Source of the DNA: JAGRGG01 sp965217265
Lineage (GTDB): Bacteria > Pseudomonadota > Alphaproteobacteria > Geminicoccales > Geminicoccaceae
Assembly (NCBI GenBank): GCA_965217265.1
Contig: CBDCHP010000018.1
Span: forward strand, 992,001 to 1,056,000
Length of the DNA: 64,000 bases
Direction of reading: 5' to 3'
Position numbers and translations under genes: made by a program. The notes beneath the pieces were generated by a model. That model made no database searches and had not been told where the DNA came from. It saw nothing but the letters and a program-made list of their open reading frames with translations. How positions within the stretch are numbered: position 1 is the stretch's first letter; each line of letters begins with the position of its first letter. Below are positions 25,619-34,255 of this stretch, one piece after another.

Positions 25619-27148
25619 TCAAGCGCTCAGCCGTGTAACCGTCTTTGATCGAGGGGCGCCGGCCACTGCGTCGATCGCCCGGCAGAGGCTTCGCAAGGCA
25701 GGGTCGATCTGCGGCTCGGGCACGCCGGCGTAGCCCAGGATCAGCCCCGGCCGCGGCGGGCGGGCGCGGTAGTAGGTCGAGAGCGGCGGTGCTTCGACGC
25801 CGAGGTCGGCCGCGGCGCGGTTGACGGCGCGATCGTCGGTGTTCGGATCGAGAAATCCGACGAGGTGCAGCCCGGCCTCGCGGCCCGAGAGCCGCAGCCG
25901 ATCGCCCAGGATGACGGTGCTCCGGGCGAGGAGTGCGCGCTGCCGCTCGGCGTAGAGCGAGCGCATCCGGCGGATGTGGGCCGCGAGCGTGCCGTCGTTC
26001 AGCATCTCGGCCAGGGCCGTCTGCGCGATCGTCGGCGGGAAGCCGTCGGCGAGGCGCCGGGCCGCCTCGAAGGCGGCGCACAGGTGTTTGGGCACGACCA
26101 TATAGCCTAAACGCAGGCCCGGGAACGTCACTTTGGAGAAGGTGCCGACGTAGATCACCCGTCCGTCGCCGTCCAGGCCCTGGAGCGCGGCGAGCGGCCG
26201 GCCATCGTAGCGGTACTCGCTGTCGTAGTCGTCCTCCAGGACGAAGGCATCGGCCGAGCGGGCCCAGTCGAGCAGCGCCAAGCGCCGCTTCAAGCTCAGG
26301 GTCACACCCAAGGGGAACTGGTGCGAGGGGGAGACGCAGGCGATGCGGGCGTCGGGGGCCAGCCGCCGGCCCTCGGCGACGACGAGGCCCGCATCGTCGA
26401 TCGGAACGGGCACGAGCGTCGCACCGTTCGCGGCGAGCGCGCCGCTCAAACCGTCGTAGCCGGGATCCTCGACCCAGGCCCGGTCGCCGGGGTCGAGGAG
26501 GACGCGCGCGGCGAGGTCGAGGGCTTGCTGCGCGCCCGAGACGAGGAAGATCTGGTCTGCCGTGCAGCGCACCGCGCGGGCGGCGGCGAGGTATGATGCC
26601 AGCGCCTGGCGCAGCGGCAGGAGGCCGCGCGGGTCGCAGCCGGCGAGCAGCGCCGTCCGCGGCGCCCGCCACGTCCTGGCGAGGCGCTTGGCCCAGTCCT
26701 CGAACGGGAAGGCCGCCAGTTCGGGCAACCCCGGCGCGAAGGGGCGCGGCCGGCTGTAGTAGACGCTGAGCTTGGTCAGCGCCGCGCCGCGCCGCGAGGG
26801 ACCGGGCGGGACGGCGACGTTCTCTCCCGCCCGCGGCACCGTCGGCGGCGGTGCCGCACGGGCCTGCAGCGCGTCCTCGGGCAGGTGGCGGCTGACGTAG
26901 GAGCCGGCGCCGACGCGGCCCTCGATGTAACCTTCCGCGATCAACTGCTCGAAGGCGGCGAGCACGGTGTTGCGCGAGAGGCTTAAGTCCTTCGAGAGCG
27001 TCCGGCTCGACGGCAGCCGCGCCCCCGGCGGCAGGCGCGCGTCGAGGATGGCGTCGCGCAGGGCGAAGTAGAGCCGGCGGTGCAAGGGGTGTGCGTCGTC
27101 GCCGTCGAGGCCGAGGCTGGCGAGGTACAAGGGGGCTGGCGGGCGCAT
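25619..27148 (-). CDS. MocR/PdxR-family PLP-dependent transcriptional regulator
   Basis: This 509-residue regulator fuses a GntR winged helix (about residues 20-90; LPSSRTLSKDLSLSRNTVLA) to an aminotransferase fold. The PLP lysine is in GTFSKVTFPGLRLGY near residue 337; QQALDLAARVLLDPGD and LEDDYDSEYRYDG are class I aminotransferase-like stretches. Such proteins control vitamin B6, GABA, taurine or ectoine genes and bind PLP as effector. The start at 27148 (MRPPAPLYL) is chosen; a start at 27205 would add 19 residues. It is divergent from pyruvate kinase, an unusual neighbour, so its target is unclear. Confidence 0.87.
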   Translation of the reverse strand: MRPPAPLYLASLGLDGDDAHPLHRRLYFALRDAILDARLPPGARLPSSRTLSKDLSLSRNTVLAAFEQLIAEGYIEGRVGAGSYVSRHLPEDALQARAAPPPTVPRAGENVAVPPGPSRRGAALTKLSVYYSRPRPFAPGLPELAAFPFEDWAKRLARTWRAPRTALLAGCDPRGLLPLRQALASYLAAARAVRCTADQIFLVSGAQQALDLAARVLLDPGDRAWVEDPGYDGLSGALAANGATLVPVPIDDAGLVVAEGRRLAPDARIACVSPSHQFPLGVTLSLKRRLALLDWARSADAFVLEDDYDSEYRYDGRPLAALQGLDGDGRVIYVGTFSKVTFPGLRLGYMVVPKHLCAAFEAARRLADGFPPTIAQTALAEMLNDGTLAAHIRRMRSLYAERQRALLARSTVILGDRLRLSGREAGLHLVGFLDPNTDDRAVNRAAADLGVEAPPLSTYYRARPPRPGLILGYAGVPEPQIDPALRSLCRAIDAVAGAPRSKTVTRLSA

Positions 27149-27314
27149 CGGTCGGCCTCGTCGAAGTGGCCCTCTTGCATAGCCCGATTCGAGCGCCTTT
27201 GCCAACCACTGGCGATTCTTCGTGCGGCACCCGCGTGAAACGGATGACTCCGCTTGGCGATGCGCCTATCCCCGCCCCATTGAATGAACAAACCTTGAGG
27301 GAGAAGCAGCCTCT

Positions 27315-28730
27315 ATGCGGCGCAACCGTTCGGCCAAGATCGTGGCGACGCTCGGCCCCGCCACCTCGACCAAGGAACAGATCGCCGCCCTCGTCGGCGC
27401 CGGGGCCGACGTCCTGCGCTTCAACTTCAGCCACGGCACGCACCAAGACCATCAAGAACGCTTCGAGATCGTGCGCGCGCTCGAAAAGGAACTGCGCCAG
27501 CCGATTGCGATCTTGATGGACCTGCAAGGGCCCAAGCTGCGCATCGGCCAGTTCGAGAAGGGCCGTATCGGGCTGACCCGCGGCGAGGGCTTTCGCCTCG
27601 ACCTCGACCCCGCCCCCGGCGACGGCCGGCGGGTGCGGCTGCCGCACCGCCAGATCTTCGCCGTGCTCAAGCCCGGCGCCAACCTCCTGCTCGACGACGG
27701 CCGCATCAACCTCGAAGTGGTGAGCGCCGGCGCGGACTTCGCCGAGACGCGGGTGGTGAACGGCGGCGGCCTCTCGAACCACAAGGGCGTCAACGTCCCC
27801 AACGTCATCCTGCCGATCGCCGCGATGACCGACAAGGACCGGGCCGACTTGCAGTTCGGCATCGAACTCGGCGCCGACTGGGTGGGGCTCTCCTTCGTGC
27901 AGCGGCCCGAGGACATGGCCGAGGCCCGCCGCCTGATCGCTGGCCGCGCCGCCTTGATGGCCAAGATCGAGAAGCCGTCCGCGATCGACCACCTCGACGA
28001 GATCATCGAACTCACCGACGGGATCATGGTGGCGCGCGGCGACCTCGGCGTCGAGATGCCGCCCGAGGCCGTGCCGGGCCTGCAAAAACGGATCGTCCGC
28101 GCCAGCCGCAACGCCGGCAAGCCGGTCATCGTCGCGACGCAGATGCTGGAGAGCATGGTGGCGAGCCCGGCCCCGACCAGGGCCGAGGCGTCCGACGTCG
28201 CGACCGCCGTCTACGACGGCGCCGACGCCGTCATGCTCTCGGCCGAGAGCGCCTCGGGCGAGTACCCGATCGAGGCGGTCACGATCATGGACCGCATCAT
28301 CAAGAGCGTCGAGCGCGACAGCCTGTACCGCTCCTACATCGACGCGTACCACGCCGTCGCCGAGCACACGCCGGCCGACGCGATCACGCTCGCCGCCAAC
28401 CTCGTCGCCTCAACCATGCAGGCGTCGTGCATCGTGACCTACTCGACCTCGGGCGCCACCACGCTGCGCGCCTCGCGCGAGCGGCCGGTGCGGCCGATCC
28501 TCGCCCTCATCACCCGCAACGTGACGGCGCGCAAGCTCTCGCTCGCCTGGGGGGTGCACCCGGTGTTCACCAAGGACGCCGAATCCCTCGACGAGATGGT
28601 GGCGACCGCGCGCCGCGTCGCCAAGGAGGAGGGCTTGGCAACGCCGGGCTCCTCGATCGTCATCACCGCCGGCCTGCCGTTCGGCACGCCCGGGGCCACG
28701 AACCTGCTGCGGATCGCCTGGGTGACGTGA
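27315..28730 (+). CDS. pyk: pyruvate kinase
   Basis: This 471-residue cytoplasmic enzyme converts phosphoenolpyruvate and ADP to pyruvate and ATP. It has the opening SAKIVATLGPATSTKEQI, substrate residues in FNFSHGTH near 37-44, LMDLQGPKLRIG near 62-73, the catalytic Lys in LMAKIEKPSAI near 214-224, MVARGDLGVEMP, and QMLESM. The C-terminal allosteric domain contains SGATTLRASRERP and GTPGATNLLRI. TTGAGGGAGAAG precedes the ATG. It would take the triose products of the polyol and other sugar pathways to pyruvate. Confidence 0.96.
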   Translation: MRRNRSAKIVATLGPATSTKEQIAALVGAGADVLRFNFSHGTHQDHQERFEIVRALEKELRQPIAILMDLQGPKLRIGQFEKGRIGLTRGEGFRLDLDPAPGDGRRVRLPHRQIFAVLKPGANLLLDDGRINLEVVSAGADFAETRVVNGGGLSNHKGVNVPNVILPIAAMTDKDRADLQFGIELGADWVGLSFVQRPEDMAEARRLIAGRAALMAKIEKPSAIDHLDEIIELTDGIMVARGDLGVEMPPEAVPGLQKRIVRASRNAGKPVIVATQMLESMVASPAPTRAEASDVATAVYDGADAVMLSAESASGEYPIEAVTIMDRIIKSVERDSLYRSYIDAYHAVAEHTPADAITLAANLVASTMQASCIVTYSTSGATTLRASRERPVRPILALITRNVTARKLSLAWGVHPVFTKDAESLDEMVATARRVAKEEGLATPGSSIVITAGLPFGTPGATNLLRIAWVT

Positions 28731-28880
28731 ACGCTTGCGCGTCCGCTGCGCAGGGCTTTTTCCTCTTTGTTTTTGCAAGTGTTAACGTAGGAGATTGGCC
28801 GCAACGCCGAGGGCCAGCCCCGGACAAAACGAAAAAAGAGAGAAGAAAGCCCGCGCGGCGAGCGCAACGCGAAGCGTCGT
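28729..28880. repeat. palindromic terminator-like repeat, family A (full copy)
   Basis: It begins in the pyk stop codon with GAACGCTTGCGCGTCCGCTG and runs to CGCAACGCGAAGCG. The arms contain GGGCTTTTTCC and GAAGAAAGCCCGCGCGG. The central core (GTGTTAACGTAGGAG ... GAGGGCCAGCCCCGGAC) is in the opposite orientation to the copies at 18687 and 56603. It separates convergent pyk and the TauE gene. Confidence 0.75.
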
Positions 28881-29648
28881 TCATTCCGCGAACACTGTCC
28901 AGAGCGCGCCGGCGACCAGTTCGGCGCCGAGCAGGACGAGGATCACCTTCAAAGCGCCTTGGAACAGCTTCTCGTCGAGGCGGTCGAGGAGGCGCTTGCC
29001 GGCGAGCGTGCCGAGAAAGCCGCTGGCGACGACGAGGGCGAGGAGCGGCAGCCAGGGAGCGAAGGCGAAGCCGAGCGCGCCGAAGACGAGCATCTTCAGC
29101 CCGTGCTGGAGGACCATCGAGGCGGCGTGCGTCGCGACGAACGCCTGCCGCGTCAGGCCCTGCCGGCGCCAGAGGGCGCCGACGAAGGGGCCGGTGGCGC
29201 CGATGAACATGGTCAAGAAGGCGGCGACCGTCCCGCCCGCCGCGAGGCCGAGGCGGCCGAAGCCGCCGGCGACGCCCGGCGTGCCCAGCGCCGAATAGAG
29301 GACGAAGGCGCCGACGACGCCTTGGAGGGCGGCCGCCGGCAGGCTGACGTTGACGAGGCCGCCGAGCGCGATGCCGAGCACGGTGCCGAGCGCGAACGGC
29401 CGCATCACCGCCCAGGCGGCGTCGCGGCGCATGACGACGGCCCGGCCTGTGTTGGAGCCGAGCTGGATGACGGCGTGGACGGGCACCACCGCCGCCGCCG
29501 GCAGGGCCTGCGCCAGGACGGCCAGCATGAGGATGCCGCCGCCGAGCCCGAACGCCGCCGTCAGCGCCGAGGTGAAGAAGCTCAAAGCCACGAGCAGGGA
29601 TGCCGCCCAGAGCGGCAGGCCGGGCGGCAGCCAAGCGAGCGCGCTCAA
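28881..29648 (-). CDS. TauE/SafE-family membrane permease (sulfite exporter family)
   Basis: This 255-residue, multi-spanning inner-membrane protein of the TauE/SafE/DUF81 family transports small anions or sulfonated organic compounds. The hallmark is the glycine-rich loop after the first membrane helix, FFTSALTAAFGLGGGILML, with the second half-repeat MFIGATGPFVGALW. I use the TTG at 29648, whose TTGA overlaps the UbiH-family stop; upstream codons in this frame fall inside that gene and do not look like protein. Translational coupling to the UbiH-family gene is likely, although no functional link is known. Confidence 0.83.
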   Translation of the reverse strand: MSALAWLPPGLPLWAASLLVALSFFTSALTAAFGLGGGILMLAVLAQALPAAAVVPVHAVIQLGSNTGRAVVMRRDAAWAVMRPFALGTVLGIALGGLVNVSLPAAALQGVVGAFVLYSALGTPGVAGGFGRLGLAAGGTVAAFLTMFIGATGPFVGALWRRQGLTRQAFVATHAASMVLQHGLKMLVFGALGFAFAPWLPLLALVVASGFLGTLAGKRLLDRLDEKLFQGALKVILVLLGAELVAGALWTVFAE

Positions 29649-30868
29649 GCGTCGGGACGCATCAGCCGCGGCAGGTCGCCCGAGAGCCCCATCGCGTGGC
29701 GCATGAAGAGGCGCTTTAGGGGCGGCAATCGCTCGACGGCGCCGAGGCCCAGATTGCGCGCGAACCGGACGGGCGCCACGTCGTTGGCGAACAGGCCGTT
29801 GATGCCGTGCGTCACGGCGACGAGGGCGGTGCTGTCGAAGCTGCGCCACGCGGCGTAGCGCTTAAGGCCGGCGGCACCCCCGGGATCCTGGCCGTCCTCG
29901 ATCGCGTCGGCGACGATCTCGGCGAGCGCCGCCACGTCGCGCGCCGCCAAGTTCCAGCCCTGCCCCGCGATCGGGTGGATGCCGCGCGCCGCGTCGCCGA
30001 CCAGGGCCGCGCGCGGCGCCGTCAGCCGCTCGGCCCGAACGAGGCGCAAGGGGTAGGCGAAGCGTGGCCCGACGAGGCTGAGTTCGCCATGAGCATCGCC
30101 GAAGCGCTCGGCGACCTCGCCCAAGAAATCGAGGTCGTCGAGGGCGGCGACCTCGCCGGCCAGCTTGTCGTCGAGCGCCCAGACGAGGGACGCGCGCCGG
30201 CCCGGCAGCGGCAGCATGGCGAACGGCCCGTCGGGGAAGAAGCGCTCGACCGCCTGGCCGCCGTGGTCGCGCCCGAGGCCGAAGGTGGCGACGAACGCGG
30301 TCTGGCCGTAGCCGTGCGTCGTCGTCTTGATGCCCAGCGCCGAGCGCGTCGCCGAGGCCCGCCCCTCGCAGACGGCGAGCAGGGCCGCGTCCACCGCCCG
30401 GCCATCGGCGAGCCGCAGCCGCCTGGCGCCCTCGTCGAGGTCGAGCGCGTCGAGCCGGGCCGGGGCCAGGACCGTGATCGCGTCGGTGGCCTTGATCCTG
30501 GCGAAGAGCGCCCGGCGCATGGCGCGGTTCTCGACGATCCAGCCGAGCGGCTCGTCGCCGATCTCGGCGTGGTCGTAGCGCACGGCGGCGAAGCCGTCCG
30601 CCTCGCCGACCGCGATCGTCCAGATCGGCTGCGCCTCGGCCTCCATCCCTGCCCAGGCGCCGATCGCGGCTAGGAAGCGCTTGGTGCCGAGCGCCACCGC
30701 CGTGACGCGGCCGTCGAAGGGGGCGGCCGTCATCGCCTCGATCGGGTGCGCCTCGACCAGGGCGACGCGGGCCCCGCCCTCGGCCGCCGCGAGCGCCAGC
30801 GCGGCGCCGGTCAGCCCGCCGCCGCCGACGGCGAGGTCGACGCGAGGCGGGGAGGGAGTGTTGCTCAT
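29645..30868 (-). CDS. UbiH/COQ6-family FAD-dependent hydroxylase
   Basis: This 407-residue flavoprotein monooxygenase of the UbiH/UbiF/VisC family normally hydroxylates the ring of ubiquinone precursors at the membrane surface. The N-terminal dinucleotide loop reads VGGGGLTGAALALAAAEGG (residues 14-32). The second FAD motif is ALVGDAARGIHPIAGQGWN near 287-305; the usual DAAH has Arg instead of His, and GQGLNL has Trp. Most of the family fold is intact. Which ring position is hydroxylated cannot be said. It overlaps the TauE gene by four bases and is divergent from the ammonium transporter. Confidence 0.85.
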   Translation of the reverse strand: MSNTPSPPRVDLAVGGGGLTGAALALAAAEGGARVALVEAHPIEAMTAAPFDGRVTAVALGTKRFLAAIGAWAGMEAEAQPIWTIAVGEADGFAAVRYDHAEIGDEPLGWIVENRAMRRALFARIKATDAITVLAPARLDALDLDEGARRLRLADGRAVDAALLAVCEGRASATRSALGIKTTTHGYGQTAFVATFGLGRDHGGQAVERFFPDGPFAMLPLPGRRASLVWALDDKLAGEVAALDDLDFLGEVAERFGDAHGELSLVGPRFAYPLRLVRAERLTAPRAALVGDAARGIHPIAGQGWNLAARDVAALAEIVADAIEDGQDPGGAAGLKRYAAWRSFDSTALVAVTHGINGLFANDVAPVRFARNLGLGAVERLPPLKRLFMRHAMGLSGDLPRLMRPDA

Positions 30869-30940
30869 TTCTTGGCTCTTTGCCTAAATTTTCGGCACTC
30901 CGCCGCCGTCTTTGACCGGACGAACCGTGCCCCGCCGTGA

Positions 30941-30957
30941 CTGGCACGCGGCTTGCA
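30941..30957 (+). promoter_or_regulatory. sigma-54 (RpoN) promoter for amt
   Basis: CTGGCACGCGGCTTGCA matches the RpoN consensus YTGGCACG-N4-TTGCW at every defined position, with GG and GC ten bases apart. It lies about 90 bases upstream of the ammonium transporter start, as expected for a nitrogen-regulated gene. No clear NtrC site was recognised further upstream. Confidence 0.8.
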
Positions 30958-31048
30958 GCGGGAAGGTCGAGAGGGGCGCGCCGGATGCACCCTGCCTTGC
31001 GGCGCCCCCTGTTTCATACCAGCCTTTGACGATTGGCAGGAGAAGCGA

Positions 31049-32392
31049 ATGCGACGAATCGTGACAAAGCTCGGGTTGCCGCTCCTCGCCGTCGCCGCCT
31101 GCGTCCACGCAACGCCGGCGCTGGCGCAGGACGCGGCCCTGGCGACGGGCGGCGGGGTCTCGCCCGAGACCGCCTTCATCTTCAACTCGCTCTTGTTCTT
31201 GATGACGGGCTTTCTCGTCATGTTCATGGCGGCCGGGTTCGCCATGCTGGAGGCCGGCCTCGTGCGGCGCAAGAGCGTCGGCACGCAGTGCTTGAAGAAC
31301 GTCTCGCTCTACGCCATCGCCGGGCTGATGTTCTGGCTGGTCGGCTACAACCTGATGTACATGAACGTCGACGGCGGCTACTTCGGCTCGTTCGCGGTCT
31401 GGTCGGCCGACGACGCCGCGATGGCGGGCGGCGACTTCTCCGCCGGCTACGCCGCCGCCTCGGACTGGTTTTTCCAGATGGTCTTCGTCGCGACCGCGGC
31501 CTCGATCGTCTCGGGCACGGTCGCCGAACGGATCAAGATCTGGCCCTTCCTCCTCTTCGTCGTCGTGCTCACCGGCTTCTTCTACCCGATCACCGGCGCG
31601 TGGCAGTGGGGCGGCGGCTGGCTGGCCGAGGCGGGCTTCGCCGACTTCGCCGGCTCGACCGTCGTCCACGCGGTCGGCGGCTGGGCGGCGCTCGCGGGCG
31701 CCCTCCTGCTCGGCGCCCGCCACGGCCGCTACACCCGCGACGGCCGCGTCCACCCGATGCCGGGCTCGTCGCTGCCGCTCGCCACGCTCGGCACCTTCAT
31801 CCTCTGGCTCGGCTGGTTCGGCTTCAACGGCGGCTCGCAACTGGCGATGGGCAGCGGCGCCGACGTCGCCGCGGTCGCCACCATCTTCGTCAACACCAAC
31901 ATGGCGGCGGCGGCCGGCGTGGTGGCGGCGATGCTGGTCAGCCAGGCGATGTACAAGAAGGTCGACCTCACCTTGGCCCTCAACGGCGCCCTGGGCGGCC
32001 TCGTCTCGATCACCGCCGAGCCGCTGGCACCCTCGATCGGCCTCGCCGTCCTGATCGGCGCCATCGGCGGCGTGCTCGTCGTCGTCGTCGTGCCGCTGCT
32101 CGACAGGCTCAAGATCGACGACGTCGTCGGCGCCATCCCGGTCCACTTGGTCTGCGGCGTCTGGGGCACGATCATCGTCCCGCTCTCGAACGGCGACGCG
32201 AGCTACGCCGCGCAGGCGCTCGGCATCGTCGCGATCGGCGCCTTCACCTTCACAGCGAGTTTCGTCCTGTGGGCGATCCTGAAGTACACGGTCGGGATCC
32301 GCATCCACGAGGAGGACGAGGCGATGGGCATCGACCAGGCCGAGCTCGGCATGGAAGCCTATCCCGAATTTGGCCCGAGCGCCGTGACCTGA
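31049..32392 (+). CDS. amt: ammonium transporter (Amt/MEP/Rh family)
   Basis: This 447-residue inner-membrane channel conducts ammonia/ammonium. The signal peptide MRRIVTKLGLPLLAVAACVH ends near residue 27 (ALA-Q). Eleven membrane segments follow. The twin pore His appear in GSTVVHAVGGWAALAG and VHLVCGVWGT. FAMLEAGLVRRKSV is the usual loop after the first helix. The start ATG at 31049 follows GCAGGAGAAG. A sigma-54 promoter lies upstream and a textbook terminator downstream. The partner PII protein gene glnK, often downstream of amt, is absent here. Confidence 0.94.
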   Translation: MRRIVTKLGLPLLAVAACVHATPALAQDAALATGGGVSPETAFIFNSLLFLMTGFLVMFMAAGFAMLEAGLVRRKSVGTQCLKNVSLYAIAGLMFWLVGYNLMYMNVDGGYFGSFAVWSADDAAMAGGDFSAGYAAASDWFFQMVFVATAASIVSGTVAERIKIWPFLLFVVVLTGFFYPITGAWQWGGGWLAEAGFADFAGSTVVHAVGGWAALAGALLLGARHGRYTRDGRVHPMPGSSLPLATLGTFILWLGWFGFNGGSQLAMGSGADVAAVATIFVNTNMAAAAGVVAAMLVSQAMYKKVDLTLALNGALGGLVSITAEPLAPSIGLAVLIGAIGGVLVVVVVPLLDRLKIDDVVGAIPVHLVCGVWGTIIVPLSNGDASYAAQALGIVAIGAFTFTASFVLWAILKYTVGIRIHEEDEAMGIDQAELGMEAYPEFGPSAVT

Positions 32393-32419
32393 TCCTTCGA
32401 GGTCGGCCACGGCCACCTG

Positions 32420-32452
32420 ACCCGGCGGCGCCTCGGCCCGCCGGGTCTTTTT
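32420..32452 (+). terminator. intrinsic terminator after amt
   Basis: ACCCGGCGG (32420-32428) pairs perfectly with CCGCCGGGT (32438-32446) around a nine-base loop, and CTTTTT follows. This is a standard rho-independent terminator. Confidence 0.9.
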
Positions 32453-32538
32453 CGTGAACGCTGTGTTCGCATCCCGGCGCTTTGGCGGCGGCCCTGAAGG
32501 GGCCATCTTCGGGTCGTGCAGCCCCGGGAGCCTCGACC

Positions 32539-33300
32539 GTGTCCGCGTCCGTTTCGACCCCTTCCCCCTGGCGGGGCGTCCGCCTCGGCGTCGCCGACCT
32601 TGAGCGCTCTGTGCGCTTCTACGCCGGGGTGCTGGGCCTGACCCTGGCCGAGCGCGGTCGGGGCAGGGCCCGGCTCGCGACCCAGGACGCCTTCCTCGAC
32701 CTCGAAGCCCACCCGGGTGCTGCGCCCGACCCGGCCGCCGCCGGCCTGTTCCACGTCGCGTGGCGCGTGCCCGACCGGGCGGCGCTCGGCCGCGTCCTCA
32801 AGCGGCTGGACGCGGCGGGCGCGCGGCTCAGCGGCGCCTCCGACCACACGGTCAGCGAGGCGGTCTACCTCGACGACCCGGACGGGCACGGGATCGAGGT
32901 CTACGCCGACCGGCCGCGCGCGCTTTGGGAGGGGCGCGTCGCGGGCCTGATGGGCAACGCCCGCCTCGACGTCGCACCCCTGCTCGCCGCCGGGACGAAC
33001 GGTGGGTTCGAGGCCGACGTCGGCCACGTCCACCTGGAGACGCACGACCTCGACGCCTCGCGCGCATTCTACGCGGGCCTCGGCACGGACGTGATGGCGG
33101 CATGGCCGGGGGCGGTGTTCCTAGGCTGGGACGGCTACCACCACCACGTCGCCCTCAACGTCTTGCGCCACCGCCGCCGGCCGCTCGACCCCGGCCGTGA
33201 CGTGATCGCGCTCCGCGGTGCCACGCTCGCCGTAGCGGGCATCGATCCGTCCGATCGCGTCGATCCCGCCGGCGTGCGCCTGCACCTCGTACCCACATAA
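32539..33300 (+). CDS. VOC-family protein, two glyoxalase/dioxygenase modules (CatE-like)
   Basis: This 253-residue protein has two vicinal-oxygen-chelate modules. The first starts at VRLGVADLERSVRFYAGVLG and holds LFHVAWRVPD with a candidate metal His and EVYADRP with Glu. The second starts at VGHVHLETHDLDASRAFYAG and holds YHHHVALNV. The layout resembles extradiol-dioxygenase-like CatE/YfiE proteins. The GTG at 32539 follows GGGAGCC and is preferred to an earlier in-frame start at 32482. Its substrate is unknown, and nothing around it is an aromatic-degradation gene. Confidence 0.78.
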   Translation: MSASVSTPSPWRGVRLGVADLERSVRFYAGVLGLTLAERGRGRARLATQDAFLDLEAHPGAAPDPAAAGLFHVAWRVPDRAALGRVLKRLDAAGARLSGASDHTVSEAVYLDDPDGHGIEVYADRPRALWEGRVAGLMGNARLDVAPLLAAGTNGGFEADVGHVHLETHDLDASRAFYAGLGTDVMAAWPGAVFLGWDGYHHHVALNVLRHRRRPLDPGRDVIALRGATLAVAGIDPSDRVDPAGVRLHLVPT

Positions 33301-33385
33301 GTCCTGCACCGCCCGTCACGTTTTGCCCCCCGGCGCGTTAACCGCTAAGACGGTCTGCAACGAGCGGCGGCAGGGGAAAGCGGCG

Positions 33386-34255
33386 ATGCGCTGGGGCAAC
33401 ATGCGGCGAAGCACGAACGTCGTCTTTCGCGGCGGCGGGCGGCGGGGCACGGCCGGGCGGATCGTCGGCGGCGGCGGGATCGGCACGGTCGTCCTCGTCC
33501 TGGTGGCGCTCTACTTCGGCGTCGACCCGTCCTTGATCCTGGGCGGCGGCGGCTTCGGCGGGGGGACGACCACCACCTCGTCGAGCGGCGGCGGCACGAT
33601 CAACCGGGACGACCCGCGCGTCGAGTTCGTTTCGCGGGTCTTGGGCGACACCGAGGACACGTGGCGCACGCTCTTGCCCGAGCAGGCCGGGCGGGACTAC
33701 GAGGCGCCCCCGCTCGTCGTCTTCGACGGCGTCGTGAACTCGGCCTGCGGCACGGCCTCGAGCGCCACCGGGCCGTTCTACTGTCCGGGCGACCGGCAGG
33801 TCTACATCGACCTCTCCTTCTTCGACGAACTCGAACAGCGCTTCGGCGCGCCGGGCGACTTCGCCCAGGCCTACGTCATCGCGCACGAGGTCGGCCACCA
33901 CCTCCAGACCCTGCTCGGCATCAGCCAGGAGGTGAACCAGATGCGCGCGAACGCGAACGAGACGGAGGCCAACCGCCTCTCGGTGATGCTCGAACTCCAG
34001 GCCGACTGCCTCGCCGGCGTCTGGGCGCGCAACGCGCAGGAGGCGCGGCAGATCCTCGAAGAGGGCGACATCGACGAGGGGCTGAACGCGGCCGCCGCCA
34101 TCGGCGACGACCGCCTGCAGCGCCAGTCGCGCGGCTACGTCACCCCCGACAGCTTCACCCACGGCTCGTCGGCCCAGCGCGTGAAATGGTTCAAGATGGG
34201 GCTGGAGGGCGGCGAGATGGCGCAGTGCGACACGTTCAACGCGCCGGGGCTCTGA
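33386..34255 (+). CDS. YpfJ-family neutral zinc metallopeptidase
   Basis: This 289-residue, membrane-anchored protein of the YpfJ/KPN_02809 family has one N-terminal membrane segment (TVVLVLVALYFGV, about 34-46) after a Gly/Arg-rich start. A Gly/Ser/Thr linker follows, then the putative peptidase domain. The zinc motif HEVGHH lies near 170, with a likely third ligand in LELQADCLAGVWA. YCPGDRQVYIDLSFF and the C-terminal FTHGSSAQRVKWFKMGL are family signatures. The ATG at 33386 begins MRWGNMRRS, as in homologues. Proteolytic activity of the family is predicted rather than well documented. Its last 121 bases overlap an opposing gene. Confidence 0.87.
   Translation: MRWGNMRRSTNVVFRGGGRRGTAGRIVGGGGIGTVVLVLVALYFGVDPSLILGGGGFGGGTTTTSSSGGGTINRDDPRVEFVSRVLGDTEDTWRTLLPEQAGRDYEAPPLVVFDGVVNSACGTASSATGPFYCPGDRQVYIDLSFFDELEQRFGAPGDFAQAYVIAHEVGHHLQTLLGISQEVNQMRANANETEANRLSVMLELQADCLAGVWARNAQEARQILEEGDIDEGLNAAAAIGDDRLQRQSRGYVTPDSFTHGSSAQRVKWFKMGLEGGEMAQCDTFNAPGL

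Noticed and set aside
25551..28367. Very long minus-strand open frame of about 938 codons across pyk and the MocR gene
   Set aside because: It runs antisense to pyruvate kinase, whose family motifs are unambiguous, and continues out of phase through the MocR gene. Long spurious frames are expected in 70% G+C DNA because stop codons are rare in the antisense phases.
30985..31000. Possible NtrC half-site TGCACC downstream of the amt promoter
   Set aside because: It is a single half-site, on the wrong side of the promoter, and not spaced as an NtrC site.
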